Origin: CALJDF01 sp038121105
GTDB taxonomy: Bacteria > Pseudomonadota > Alphaproteobacteria > SHVP01
Assembly: GCA_038121105.1 (NCBI GenBank)
Contig: JAYONB010000015.1
Location: forward strand, 1-64,000
DNA: 64,000 nucleotides
Reading direction: 5' to 3'
Positions 9,863-18,561 of the stretch are shown here, piece by piece. The translations under genes and the position numbers were made by a program. The notes under the pieces are model-generated. The model had not been told where the DNA came from. It was given only the letters and a program-made list of their open reading frames with translations, and did no database searches. How positions within the stretch are numbered: position 1 is the first letter of the stretch; every line of letters begins with the position of its first letter.

Positions 9863-10306
9863 TCAGCCCTCTGTGCCCGTCGAACCGAAGCCGCCTGCAC
9901 CGCGATCGGTATCGTCGAGAGCCGCCTCGCGCCACGTGACCCGGGTCACCGGCGCGACAACCAACTGCGCGATCCGGTCGCCGCGATTGATCGCCGCGGG
10001 TTCGGTCCCGTGGTTGATCAAGATGACGCCGATCTCGCCGCGATAGTCGGCATCGATGGTGCCCGGCGCGTTCAACACCGTAACCCCTTGTTTGAGCGCC
10101 AGTCCGGACCGTGGCCGCACCTGCGCTTCGAAATCGGCGTCCAGCGCAATGCGGATGCCGGTCGGGACCAACGCCCGCGCCCCCGGGGCGATTTCGATGG
10201 TATTGGCGATCGCGGCGCGCAGGTCCATCCCGGCACTGCCCGCGGTTGCGTAGGACGGCAGAGGCAGGTCTTGGGCATGCGCCAAGCGTTCGATGGAGAT
10301 CGTCAT
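9863..10306 (-). CDS. dut: dUTP diphosphatase
   Basis: 147-residue homotrimeric dUTPase converting dUTP to dUMP. Its conserved motifs are present in order: AGSAGMDLRA, RPRSGLALKQG, NAPGTIDADYRGEI, the GDRIAQLV motif, and the C-terminal RGAGGFGSTG arm that closes over the active site. The ATG overlaps the coaBC stop by 4 nt. Confidence 0.95.
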   Translation of the reverse strand: MTISIERLAHAQDLPLPSYATAGSAGMDLRAAIANTIEIAPGARALVPTGIRIALDADFEAQVRPRSGLALKQGVTVLNAPGTIDADYRGEIGVILINHGTEPAAINRGDRIAQLVVAPVTRVTWREAALDDTDRGAGGFGSTGTEG

Positions 10307-11520
10307 GTCGGGGGTCCCAAGTGGGCGGCGATGCGTTCGGCGAGACGCTCGGCCACTTTTTCTTTGGTCATCTCGGGCCAGGCGTCGTGCATGTCGTCAC
10401 CGATCAGGGTGACGGTATTGTCGTCCGCGCCGAAGGTCGAACTGCCGGCCACGCTATTGGCGACGATCCAGTCGCAGCCCTTGCGCAATCTTTTGGCTTG
10501 GGCGTTTTCGTTGACGGCTTCGGTTTCGGCGGCAAATCCCACGACCAAAGCGGGCCGCCCGTCGGTCATGTGCGACACGGTTGCCAAAATGTCGGGATTT
10601 TCGACCAAGCTGATCGTCGGTACACCGGTGCCCGATTTTTTGATCTTGGCCTCGGCGAGGTCGGCGCTCCGCCAATCCGCGACGGCCGAGGCAAAAACCG
10701 CGACATCGGCGGGGAGCGCGGCCTCGCAGGCCGCCATCATATCGCGCGCCGTGGTGACAAAGCGCATCGATACCCCCGGCGGGTCCGGCAAATTGGTGGG
10801 TCCGCTGATCAGCGTCGTCGCCGCGCCGAGACGGGCCAGCGCGGCGCCGATGGCATGGCCCTGCCAGCCGCTCGACCGGTTGGCGATATAGCGTACCGGG
10901 TCGATCGGTTCGTGGGTCGGGCCGGAGGTCACGATCGCGCGCCGCCCGGCCAGCGGCAGCGGCGCCGCGGGCTCGATATGGTCGAGGGTGTCGGCTATTG
11001 CGGTGACCAGGTCGGCGGGCTCGACCAGCCGCCCGTCGCCCGATTCGCCGTCCGCCAGTTCGCCCGCCGCCGGTCCGACGATCCGCACGCCGTCGCTCCG
11101 CAGGGTATCGACGTTGCGTTGGGTCGCCACGTGATGCCACATCCGCACGTTCATCGCCGGCGCGATCAAGATCGGCTTGTCGGTCGCGATCAAGGTGGTG
11201 GTGGCCAGGTCGTCGGCAATGCCCATCGCCATCTTGGCGATTAGGTTCGCGGTCGCCGGCGCGACGACCACAAGGTCGGCCTCGCGCGACAGCCGGATGT
11301 GGCCCATCTCCGATTCGTCTTTCAGCGAAAACGTGTCGAGGTAGACCGGCTGGGCGCTCAGCGCCGCGACCGACAAGGGCGTCACGAACTCGCAGGCGGA
11401 TCGGGTCATGATGCAGCGCACGCTTGCGCCCTCGGCGCGCAGGCGGCGGATCAAATCCAGCGCCTTAAACGCCGCAATACCACCGCTGACGACAAGAAGA
11501 ATACGTTTGCCGGTAAGCAT
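10303..11520 (-). CDS. coaBC: Bifunctional phosphopantothenoylcysteine decarboxylase / synthetase
   Basis: 405-residue enzyme of coenzyme A biosynthesis. The CoaC flavoprotein half (residues 1 to about 185) starts GKRILLVVSGGIAAFKALDLI, with the PXMNxxMW-type segment APAMNVRMW near 141. The CoaB half follows with TSGPTHEPIDPVRYIANRSSG near 205 and a KKSGTGV segment containing the conserved lysine. Length and order are those of the full bifunctional form. It overlaps dut. Confidence 0.96.
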   Translation of the reverse strand: MLTGKRILLVVSGGIAAFKALDLIRRLRAEGASVRCIMTRSACEFVTPLSVAALSAQPVYLDTFSLKDESEMGHIRLSREADLVVVAPATANLIAKMAMGIADDLATTTLIATDKPILIAPAMNVRMWHHVATQRNVDTLRSDGVRIVGPAAGELADGESGDGRLVEPADLVTAIADTLDHIEPAAPLPLAGRRAIVTSGPTHEPIDPVRYIANRSSGWQGHAIGAALARLGAATTLISGPTNLPDPPGVSMRFVTTARDMMAACEAALPADVAVFASAVADWRSADLAEAKIKKSGTGVPTISLVENPDILATVSHMTDGRPALVVGFAAETEAVNENAQAKRLRKGCDWIVANSVAGSSTFGADDNTVTLIGDDMHDAWPEMTKEKVAERLAERIAAHLGPPT

Positions 11521-11595
11521 GCCGGGTTTGTCCTAAATTACACCTGGAGCGTGTTGAAACCTAGGCCGCGCATCGCGCCGGGCGCAAGGGCCGCT

Positions 11596-13146
11596 TTAGA
11601 CCAAGAGCAAGACCACGACGATCACGGCCCCGATTCCGAGCAACAGGCGGTTGGTTAGGCGGCGTTGGCGGGCTTGTTCGCGCGCGATCTCGCGCACCGT
11701 GTCGGGGTGCAGGCGCAAGCCGTCCGCATCGATTTGCCTGACCAGCGCTTGTGCGCTCTCCAGCACGCTCGGCAATTGTCGCAACACCCGTAAGGTGCTG
11801 TTGATGTTGTCGCGCACCCGCGCGGCGGGGCCCATATGGCTTTCCATCCACTCCTCGATGACGGGCTGGGCTTTTTCCCAGAACACGATCTCGGGATCGA
11901 GGCTGCGCGCCACGCCTTCGGCGACCACCATGGTCTTTTGCAACAACAGAAGTTGGGTCTGGGTCTCCATCTGGAATTGCTCGGTGACTCGCAGCAGTTG
12001 GGCGAGCAACCGGGCGATGGATATTTCGTTGGCCGGTTTGCCCAAGACCGGTTCGCCGATCGCCCGGCAGGCCTGGGCGAAGGCGTCGAGCGATTGGTCG
12101 GCCGGCACGTAACCGGCTTCGAAATGAACCTCCGCCGCGCGCCAATAATCGCGGGTCAGGAACGCCAACATCAGGTCGGCCAGATAGCGACGGTCCTTGA
12201 TGTCGAGCCGGCCCATGATGCCGAAGTCCACAGCCAGGATATTGCCGTCCGCATCGGCAAACAGATTGCCGGGGTGCATGTCGCCGTGGAAAAACCCGTC
12301 ACGAAACACTTGTTGAAGAAACGCGGCCAGCAGGTTGGTCACCACGGTGTCGAGGTCGACCCCGGCATCGATCAACGCATCGCGCGATCCCAAAGAAATG
12401 CCGGCGACCCGCTCCACGGTCAGCACCCGCGGGCCGGTCCGCGCCCAGTCGACTTCGGGCACGACGTAGGTCGCGTCGTCATCGAAGTTCTGCCCCAGCT
12501 CCGAAGCCGCCGCCGCCTCGAGGCTCAGGTCCATTTCGCGAAAGCTGCTTTCGGCGAACTTGTCGATTACCTCGACCGGTTTGAGCCGCCGCATGCTGGG
12601 CTGGGTCGCCGCTGCAATCCGGGCCAGCCACCGGAACAGGTCGATGTCGCGCCCGAAAGCGCGCTCGATCCCCGGTCGCAACACTTTGACCGCGACCTCA
12701 CGGCCGTCGGTGGTGACCGCGTAGTGGACTTGCGCAATGCTCGCGGCGGCGACCGGTTTTTCGTCAAAGGACAGGAACAGCGCCTCGAGCGCGCCGTCGA
12801 AGGCCTCTTCGATGACCTCGATCGCCGCCTCGCCGGGAAACGGGGCGAGGCGGTCGCGCAGCGTGGCGAGATCGGCGGCGAAGGCGTCGCCCACCAAATC
12901 GGCCCGCGTCGACAAGGTCTGACCGAACTTGATGAACGCCGGCCCCAGTGCTTCCAAAGCCGCAACCAGACGCTGGCCACGGCGCAGCCCCCGCATCTCG
13001 GCGCGCGGCCCGGGCAGGAAGAAGCGCCCCAGCCGCCGTGGCCACGGCCCGTAGCCCAGCATGTCGAGTAAAAACAACGCGTCGTGACGCGCCAACGTGT
13101 GGGCGATCCGGACCAGCCGGAGAATATTGCGAAGCGGGCCCAACAA
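11596..13146 (-). CDS. ubiB: UbiB-type atypical kinase for ubiquinone biosynthesis
   Basis: 516-residue member of the ABC1/ADCK kinase-like family needed for ubiquinone synthesis. The family KxGQ motif is KFGQTLSTR near residue 73, AAASIAQVH lies near 131, the VKVLRPG lysine follows, and FFHGDMHPGN near 285 and AVDFGIMG are the catalytic and metal loops. A hydrophobic segment at the extreme C-terminus is the membrane anchor. The start lies 5 nt after the ubiE stop, an ubiE-ubiB operon. Confidence 0.95.
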   Translation of the reverse strand: MLGPLRNILRLVRIAHTLARHDALFLLDMLGYGPWPRRLGRFFLPGPRAEMRGLRRGQRLVAALEALGPAFIKFGQTLSTRADLVGDAFAADLATLRDRLAPFPGEAAIEVIEEAFDGALEALFLSFDEKPVAAASIAQVHYAVTTDGREVAVKVLRPGIERAFGRDIDLFRWLARIAAATQPSMRRLKPVEVIDKFAESSFREMDLSLEAAAASELGQNFDDDATYVVPEVDWARTGPRVLTVERVAGISLGSRDALIDAGVDLDTVVTNLLAAFLQQVFRDGFFHGDMHPGNLFADADGNILAVDFGIMGRLDIKDRRYLADLMLAFLTRDYWRAAEVHFEAGYVPADQSLDAFAQACRAIGEPVLGKPANEISIARLLAQLLRVTEQFQMETQTQLLLLQKTMVVAEGVARSLDPEIVFWEKAQPVIEEWMESHMGPAARVRDNINSTLRVLRQLPSVLESAQALVRQIDADGLRLHPDTVREIAREQARQRRLTNRLLLGIGAVIVVVLLLV

Positions 13147-13151
13147 GGCTT

Positions 13152-13940
13152 TTAGGTTCGCCAGCCGGCGTGCAGCGCGACGATCCCACCCGAAAGGTTG
13201 CGATAGCTCACCCGGCCGAACCCGGCCGCCGCGATCATCTCGGCAAAGGCGTCTTGGCCGGGAAAGGTGCGGATGCTCTCGGCGAGATAGCGATAGGAAT
13301 CGGCATCGCGGGCCACGACGCGGCCCATGACCGGCAACAAGCGAAAGGAATAGGCGTCATAGAGCGGGGCCAGCGCGGGCGTCACCCGGCTGAATTCGAG
13401 GCACAGAAACCGCCCGCCGGGGCGCAGCACCCGCCGGGCTTCGCGCAGCGCCGCCGGCACGTCGGTCATGTTGCGCATGCCAAAGGCCACCGTATAGGCG
13501 TCGGCGCAGCCGTCCGGCAGGGGCAGTGCTTGAGCATCGCAGCAGCCCCAATCGAGGCCTCCGATCAGGCCGCGATCCACCGCCCGGTCGCGTCCGACCT
13601 GCAGCATCCGTTCGTTGATATCCAGAACCGACACCCGTGGCCGCGCGGCAGGGTCGGCATCGCGGAACGGTCGCAGAATGCGGAACGCAATGTCGCCGGT
13701 GCCGCCGGCGACGTCGACGACGTGCTCTCCCGGCCGGGCCCGCAAGCGACGGACCATGGCGTCTTTCCACACCCGGTGAAGGCCCCCGCTCATCACGTCG
13801 TTCATCACGTCGTAGCGGGTCGAGACCGAATCGAAGACACCGCGCACCAGCCCGCGTTTTTCGTCCCGCGCCACCTTGCGGAATCCGAACGGGACTTCGT
13901 CGGGCGTGGCCGTCTCGTCGTGTTGTGCGCGGTCGCTCAT
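13152..13940 (-). CDS. ubiE: Ubiquinone/menaquinone C-methyltransferase
   Basis: 262-residue SAM-dependent methyltransferase of quinone biosynthesis. VSTRYDVMNDVMSGGLHRVWKD near residue 38 is the UbiE signature region. VDVAGGTGDIAFR near 72 is the SAM loop, and CLEFSRVTPALAPLYD with YRYLAESIRTFP further on fits the family. It is the first gene of the minus-strand run that continues with ubiB and is divergent from mutM. Confidence 0.95.
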   Translation of the reverse strand: MSDRAQHDETATPDEVPFGFRKVARDEKRGLVRGVFDSVSTRYDVMNDVMSGGLHRVWKDAMVRRLRARPGEHVVDVAGGTGDIAFRILRPFRDADPAARPRVSVLDINERMLQVGRDRAVDRGLIGGLDWGCCDAQALPLPDGCADAYTVAFGMRNMTDVPAALREARRVLRPGGRFLCLEFSRVTPALAPLYDAYSFRLLPVMGRVVARDADSYRYLAESIRTFPGQDAFAEMIAAAGFGRVSYRNLSGGIVALHAGWRT

Positions 13941-14041
13941 GGGGGCGACGATAGCCTAGGGGTCCTATTCACGCTACTTTGCGGCAGGTTTCGGCGCCCG
14001 AGGCGGCGCTGCCCATTCCTTTCTCAATGGCGACCAAGCCC

Positions 14042-14872
14042 GTGCCTGAACTGCCTGAAGTCGAGACTGTGGTACGGGGCCTGCGGCCTCATCTCGAGAA
14101 CGCGACGCTGGCCCGGGTCGAGGTTCGGCGACCGGACCTGCGCCAGCCATTTCCCAAAGGGTTTGCCCGGCGGCTGACGGGGCGCCGTGTGGTCTCGCTG
14201 TCCCGGCGCGCCAAATACATCCTGGCGCTGCTGGACGACGGGGTGCAGCTCCTGGCCCATCTCGGGATGTCCGGTCGCATGGTCCTTTACGACGGGCCGC
14301 CGCCGGAACGCGGCAAGCACGACCACGTCGTCTTTATCACCGCGGCCGGAACCCACATCGTGTTCAGCGATCCGCGCCGTTTCGGCCTAATGACGCTTAT
14401 TGGCCCTGGCGAGGCCGAGACCCACGCTCTTCTCAAGGACTTGGGCCCCGAGCCGCTCGGCAACGCTTTTGGCGGCCCGCTGTTGGCCGCACGACTGCGA
14501 GGCAAAAAAACGCCGCTCAAGGCCGCACTGCTCGACCAGCGCATCGTCGCGGGCCTGGGCAATATATATGTCTGCGAAGCGCTGTTTCGGGCCCGCCTGT
14601 CGCCCCGGCGCCAGGCCTACACCGTGGGGCCGGTGCGGGCCGAGCGCCTCGCCGTGGCGGTGCGCGAGGTTCTGCAGGACGCCATCGCGGCGGGTGGCTC
14701 CTCGTTGCGCGATTATGTCGGGTCGAGCGGCGAGCTCGGCTACTTCCAGCACAATTTCGCGGTCTACGACCGCGAAGGTCGACCTTGCCCGGGATGCGAT
14801 TGTGGCGGCACCGTCCGCCGCCTGGTCCAGTCGGGGCGATCGACCTTCTATTGCCCGCACCGCCAGAGATAG
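14042..14872 (+). CDS. mutM: Formamidopyrimidine-DNA glycosylase with degenerate zinc finger
   Basis: 276-residue base-excision enzyme that removes 8-oxoguanine. Catalysis requires Pro as mature residue 1, so I place the start at GTG 14042, giving M-PELPEVETVV; the upstream ATG at 14027 would bury that proline. The lysine of RRAKYILAL and DPRRFG are present. The C-terminal finger is unusual: the first half reads CPGCDC and the second half CPHRQR, so the fourth cysteine is Arg (CGC where TGC is expected). It is divergent from ubiE. Confidence 0.93.
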   Translation: MPELPEVETVVRGLRPHLENATLARVEVRRPDLRQPFPKGFARRLTGRRVVSLSRRAKYILALLDDGVQLLAHLGMSGRMVLYDGPPPERGKHDHVVFITAAGTHIVFSDPRRFGLMTLIGPGEAETHALLKDLGPEPLGNAFGGPLLAARLRGKKTPLKAALLDQRIVAGLGNIYVCEALFRARLSPRRQAYTVGPVRAERLAVAVREVLQDAIAAGGSSLRDYVGSSGELGYFQHNFAVYDREGRPCPGCDCGGTVRRLVQSGRSTFYCPHRQR

Positions 14873-14882
14873 CGCCCCCCGG

Positions 14883-14911
14883 TTGATCTTACGGGTACGC
14901 TTGCGTATACG
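14883..14911 (+). promoter_or_regulatory. Sigma70-type promoter for enoyl-CoA hydratase
   Basis: TTGATC (14883-14888) and TATACG (14906-14911) are separated by 17 nt, 44 nt before the ATG, with an AAAGGAAG ribosome binding site downstream. Confidence 0.55.
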
Positions 14912-14955
14912 GGCCGCTTCCAGATCAAGCGCTCCGTCCTCGAAAGGAAGCCGCG

Positions 14956-15732
14956 ATGGCCTACGAAACGATCCTTGTCGAAACCAAAGGCAATGTCGGG
15001 CTCATTACCCTCAATCGACCCGACGCGCTCAACGCGCTCAATAGCGATTTGATGCGCGAACTGGGTGCGGCCTTGGATCGGTTCGAATCGGATGACGGGG
15101 TCGGGGCGATGGTGATCACCGGCAGCGAAAAAGCCTTCGCTGCGGGTGCCGATATCAAAGAAATGCAACCGAAGAATTTCGTCGACGTGTATGACGGCGA
15201 CTTTATTACCCGTGATTGGGGCCGCACGGCGACCTGCCGTAAACCGATCATCGCGGCGGTCGCCGGCTATGCTTTGGGCGGCGGGTGCGAACTCGCGATG
15301 ATGTGCGACTTCATCTTGGCCGCGCCCAACGCCAAATTCGGCCAGCCCGAGATCCGGCTCGGCATTATTCCCGGTTCCGGCGGCACCCAGCGCCTGACCC
15401 GTTTCGTCGGCAAGTCCAAGGCCATGGAAATGGTCCTCACCGGCCGGATGATGGATGCCGAGGAGGCCGAACGGTCCGGCTTGGCCAGCCGAATTGTCCC
15501 CGCCGAAGAGCTCGTGGACGAGGCCGTCAAGGTGGCCGGCGAAATCGCGACCCTATCGCGACCGGCGGTTTATATGGCCAAAGAGGCCGTAAATCGGTCC
15601 TTCGAAACCACCCTGGAAGAGGGGGTGCGCTTCGAGCGCCGCCTGTTCCATGCGACCTTTGCCCTGGAAGACCAAAAAGAGGGCATGGCGGCCTTCGTCG
15701 AGAAGCGGAAACCTAACTTTAAGAACGCCTGA
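14956..15732 (+). CDS. Enoyl-CoA hydratase
   Basis: 258-residue crotonase-fold enzyme hydrating 2-enoyl-CoA in fatty-acid oxidation. The oxyanion-hole segments are FAAGADIKEM near residue 61 and GYALGGGCELAM near 104. Both catalytic glutamates appear to be present, in GGGCELAM and in GQPEIRLGIIPGSGG (about 133). Length is normal for a mitochondrial ECHS1-type short-chain hydratase. It has its own promoter and SD. Confidence 0.93.
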   Translation: MAYETILVETKGNVGLITLNRPDALNALNSDLMRELGAALDRFESDDGVGAMVITGSEKAFAAGADIKEMQPKNFVDVYDGDFITRDWGRTATCRKPIIAAVAGYALGGGCELAMMCDFILAAPNAKFGQPEIRLGIIPGSGGTQRLTRFVGKSKAMEMVLTGRMMDAEEAERSGLASRIVPAEELVDEAVKVAGEIATLSRPAVYMAKEAVNRSFETTLEEGVRFERRLFHATFALEDQKEGMAAFVEKRKPNFKNA

Positions 15733-15737
15733 ATCGG

Positions 15738-15766
15738 TTGACCCCCCTCGTATCAGGCGATATAAG
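15738..15766 (+). promoter_or_regulatory. Sigma70 promoter of rpsT
   Basis: TTGACC (15738-15743), 17-nt spacer, TATAAG (15761-15766), 33 nt before the rpsT ATG. This is the best housekeeping promoter match I found. Confidence 0.75.
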
Positions 15767-15798
15767 CCGCCTCTCCACAACTCAGAAAAAGTATCGAT

Positions 15799-16065
15799 AT
15801 GGCGCACCATAAATCTGCGCAGAAACGAATTCGTCAAACCGCGCGACGCACCAAAGTCAACGTTGCGCGCGTCGGCCGCATGCGCACTTTCGTCAAAAAA
15901 GTCGAGCTCGCGATCGAGAGCGGCGACCGGGCCAAGGCACAAGATGCGCTACGTCAAGCGGAACCTGAAATGATGCGTGCGGCGAACAAGGGGATCGTCA
16001 AGAAAAACACGATGTCCCGTCGCGTGTCGCGATTGTCGAAGCGCATCAAGGGGATGCCCGCCTAA
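15799..16065 (+). CDS. rpsT: 30S ribosomal protein S20
   Basis: 88-residue basic protein of the small ribosomal subunit. AHHKSAQKRIRQTARR at the N-terminus and KGIVKKNTMSRRVSRLSKRI near the C-terminus are canonical S20. It is monocistronic: its own promoter lies upstream and a strong intrinsic terminator follows 26 nt after the stop. Confidence 0.98.
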   Translation: MAHHKSAQKRIRQTARRTKVNVARVGRMRTFVKKVELAIESGDRAKAQDALRQAEPEMMRAANKGIVKKNTMSRRVSRLSKRIKGMPA

Positions 16066-16091
16066 GTTACAACGCGAACTTTGAAACAACG

Positions 16092-16119
16092 GGCCGCACA
16101 TTTCAGTGCGGCCTTTTTT
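16092..16119 (+). terminator. Intrinsic terminator of rpsT
   Basis: Perfect 8-bp stem GGCCGCAC / GTGCGGCC, 6-nt loop, then six T. Classical Rho-independent terminator. Confidence 0.93.
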
Positions 16120-16474
16120 GTGTCGAACGCGCACTAAATGTTTGACCAAGATGTTGTGGTGTTGCCGCTATGCATGGCGCGTCGTTTTTTTTGTTTTGGC
16201 CCTCGGGCCCGTGTTGAAAGGCCCAAGGGTGGGCAGTAGTCTTTGCCTCACCAAACAGGGTTCCGGGGCTTCGATCCCGAAAATTTTTCTTACCACCTAA
16301 CGACGGGTCGTGTGCCGTACGCGTCGTTCATGTTGGAGGGTATTTCTCAAGAGAAAATATTTTGCAGCAGACAACAACCATTCTGCTCTCACAAAAGTAT
16401 TGATAAACAAGCCGGCTACCGGCGGATTAGGGAGAGATGTCCAGCGCGAAAACGCGCGGACCCGGAAAGTGTGA
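16120..16474. other. 355-bp intergenic region before rhodanese-dnaA
   Basis: No credible gene. It contains T-rich and A-rich patches, GGCCC/GGGCC inverted repeats near 16199-16220, a TTTCTC-AA-GAGAAA dyad at 16343-16356, and a GCCGG-CTA-CCGGC hairpin at 16411-16423. It must hold the promoter for the rhodanese-dnaA transcript. No consensus DnaA box was found, so I do not call an origin here. Confidence 0.6.
16343..16356. promoter_or_regulatory. Dyad-symmetric candidate operator upstream of dnaA transcript
   Basis: Inverted half-sites TTTCTC and GAGAAA separated by 2 bp, set in an AT-rich patch 119 bp before the rhodanese ATG. The binding protein is unknown. Confidence 0.3.
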
Positions 16475-16891
16475 ATGAGTTACGCAGGTGACATTTCTGT
16501 CGTGGATGCTTGGCGCATGCTCGACGAAGATCCAACGGCACAATTGATCGATGTGCGGACCCAGGCGGAATGGAATTTCGTCGGACTGCCCGATCTCAGC
16601 GAAGTTAAAAAGCCCGTGCATCGGGTCGAATGGCAGGGGTTCCCGGGCGGAGCGCCTAATCCAGATTTTACCGACCAGGTTGCCGCGACCGGCGTCGCGC
16701 CGGGCGATCCGGTCTTGTTCCTGTGCCGGTCCGGCGGGCGGTCCAAGGCGGCCGCGATCGCGCAAACCGGCGCGGGCTACACGAAATGCTACAACATCGC
16801 TGGCGGTTTCGAGGGCGATCTCGACGCTGACGGCCACCGCGGTCACATCGGGGGCTGGAAAGCGGCCGGTCTCCCCTGGAAGCAAACCTGA
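16475..16891 (+). CDS. Rhodanese-like domain protein
   Basis: 138-residue single-domain sulfurtransferase. AQLIDVRTQAEWNFVG near residue 22 is the CH2A-like segment, and FLCRSGGRSKAAA near 84 is the active-site loop, with the persulfide Cys followed by a six-residue loop typical of sulfurtransferases. Only 7 nt separate its stop from the dnaA ATG, so the two are almost certainly co-transcribed. A link between them is not known to me. Confidence 0.9.
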   Translation: MSYAGDISVVDAWRMLDEDPTAQLIDVRTQAEWNFVGLPDLSEVKKPVHRVEWQGFPGGAPNPDFTDQVAATGVAPGDPVLFLCRSGGRSKAAAIAQTGAGYTKCYNIAGGFEGDLDADGHRGHIGGWKAAGLPWKQT

Positions 16892-16898
16892 GGGCTTA

Positions 16899-18269
16899 AT
16901 GGAAACGCCGACCCCCAACAGACCCCTCAACGACATCTGGCAGTGCGTTCGCGATCGGCTACGGACCGATGTCGGCGACGCTGCCTACAACAGCTGGCTC
17001 AAGCAGCTCGAACTCACCAACATTCACGACGATCGTGTGTTGATGTCGGTACCGACGCGGTTCATGCGTGATTGGGTGGTGTCGCACTACGCCGAGAAAA
17101 TTCAGACTGCATGGTCCGAAGAAGCGGGCGCGGAGCCTCAGATCGACATTCTTGTTCGTCCATCGGGTCAGTCTGCGCCGGTTCTAAAAGACACGCTCGC
17201 CGAGACCGCAACCGAAAAACCGGTGGACCAAAGTTTGGCCGAAGCCGGAGCGCCGCTCGATCCGCGATGCACGTTCGAAAACTTCGTCGTCGGCAAAGCG
17301 AACGAACTGGCCTACGCCGCAGCGCATCGCGTCGCCGAAGCCGACAACGTGCCGTTCAACCCGCTGTATCTCTACGGCGGCGTAGGGCTCGGCAAGACTC
17401 ATCTGATGCATGCCATCGCATGGCACATCCGCCAACGCGACCCGACCCGTCGGGTGATCTATTTGTCGGCGGAAAAGTTCATGTACCAGTTCATCCGGGC
17501 GCTTCGCTACAAAGACGTCATGCAGTTCAAGCAGCTGTTTCGCTCGGTAGACGTGTTGATGATCGACGACGTTCAGTTCATCAGCGGCAAGGATTCGACC
17601 CAGGAAGAGTTCTTCCACACCTTCAACGCGCTCGTGGACCAGAACCGCCAAGTGATCATTTCCGGCGACCGCTCGCCTTCGAACCTGGACGGCATGGAAG
17701 AGCGCATGCGCTCGCGTCTCGGTTGGGGCTTGGTCGCAGATATTCATCAGACCGATTACGAGCTGCGGATCGGTATTCTGCAGTCCAAGGTCCAGCACAT
17801 GGGGGCCAAAAACGTGCCCCAGCAGGTGTTGGAGTTCCTGGCGCACCGGATCACCTCCAATGTCCGCGAGCTCGAAGGCGCCCTCACCCGGGTGCTGGCC
17901 TACTCCAATCTCGTGGGCCGGCCGATAACGCTGGAAACCACCCAAGAGGTCCTGCGCGACCTCCTGCGGGCCAACGACCGTCGGATCACCATCGAAGACA
18001 TCCAGAAACGGGTGGCCGAGCACTACAACATCCGGATCTCCGAAATGCATTCCGCGCGGCGTGCCCGTGCCGTGGCCCGGCCCCGCCAGGTCGCCATGTA
18101 TTTGGCCAAGCAGCTGACGTCGCGGTCCTTGCCTGAAATCGGCCGCAAGTTCGGCGGGCGCGACCACACCACCGTCATGCATGCCGTCAAACGGATCGAC
18201 GAATTGCGCCAAAACGACAGCACCTTGTCGGAAGATATCGACCTGCTGCGGCGCATGCTCGAGACCTGA
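16899..18269 (+). CDS. dnaA: Chromosomal replication initiator DnaA
   Basis: 456-residue AAA+ initiator that opens oriC. Domain I starts at the ATG (NDIWQCVRDRLR; YNSWLKQLEL). Walker A GGVGLGKTH lies near residue 161 and Walker B LMIDDVQF near 220. The C-terminal DNA-binding domain IV ends with the signature GGRDHTTVMHAVKRI near 420. The frame is open upstream, but ATG 16899 fits the family N-terminus. Preceded by a rhodanese gene and followed by dnaN, recF and gyrB. Confidence 0.98.
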   Translation: METPTPNRPLNDIWQCVRDRLRTDVGDAAYNSWLKQLELTNIHDDRVLMSVPTRFMRDWVVSHYAEKIQTAWSEEAGAEPQIDILVRPSGQSAPVLKDTLAETATEKPVDQSLAEAGAPLDPRCTFENFVVGKANELAYAAAHRVAEADNVPFNPLYLYGGVGLGKTHLMHAIAWHIRQRDPTRRVIYLSAEKFMYQFIRALRYKDVMQFKQLFRSVDVLMIDDVQFISGKDSTQEEFFHTFNALVDQNRQVIISGDRSPSNLDGMEERMRSRLGWGLVADIHQTDYELRIGILQSKVQHMGAKNVPQQVLEFLAHRITSNVRELEGALTRVLAYSNLVGRPITLETTQEVLRDLLRANDRRITIEDIQKRVAEHYNIRISEMHSARRARAVARPRQVAMYLAKQLTSRSLPEIGRKFGGRDHTTVMHAVKRIDELRQNDSTLSEDIDLLRRMLET

Positions 18270-18314
18270 GTCTCGGCCTCAAAAAACCTTTTAGTTCAGC
18301 GACTTAGTTCTCGC

Positions 18315-18339
18315 CCGGGGGGCGAAAAAAGCCCCCCGG
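18315..18339 (+). terminator. Hairpin between dnaA and dnaN
   Basis: Perfect 9-bp GC stem CCGGGGGGC / GCCCCCCGG around a GAAAAAA loop, 45 nt after the dnaA stop. No T tract follows, so it may terminate weakly or insulate dnaN. Confidence 0.5.
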
Positions 18340-18464
18340 AACGCGATTGCGGATGCTATACTTTGGGCCCGCCCACGTGCGGCGGGGGCGTGCTATTTTG
18401 CCGGGGTTTTCGCCGCTGGCGGGCCCTGACGGAATCGCGTTGAAGAACAGAATTCTGCCGTTTT

Positions 18465-18485
18465 CGGGCGCCTGCGAGGCGCCCG
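18465..18485 (+). promoter_or_regulatory. Perfect hairpin in dnaN leader
   Basis: 9-bp inverted repeat CGGGCGCCT / AGGCGCCCG with a GCG loop, 76 nt before the dnaN ATG. It could be a leader-RNA structure or an operator; nothing else in the sequence decides. Confidence 0.4.
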
Positions 18486-18561
18486 ACTTGTCGAAATTAC
18501 GTGTAGTGACGCACCGGGCGGGGCTTCGACCGGTCGCCCAGAACAACAAAGAATTGGCGCC

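Noticed and set aside
14884..14911. Fifth RpoE-type promoter (TGATCT...CGTATAC) before enoyl-CoA hydratase
   Set aside because: The distance from TGATCT to CGTA is 14 nt, not 16, and a 17-nt-spaced sigma70 promoter uses the same bases.
16120..16474. Replication origin upstream of dnaA
   Set aside because: No TTATCCACA-type boxes or clustered near matches; the nearest (TTATCAATA, reverse strand near 16400) has two mismatches.
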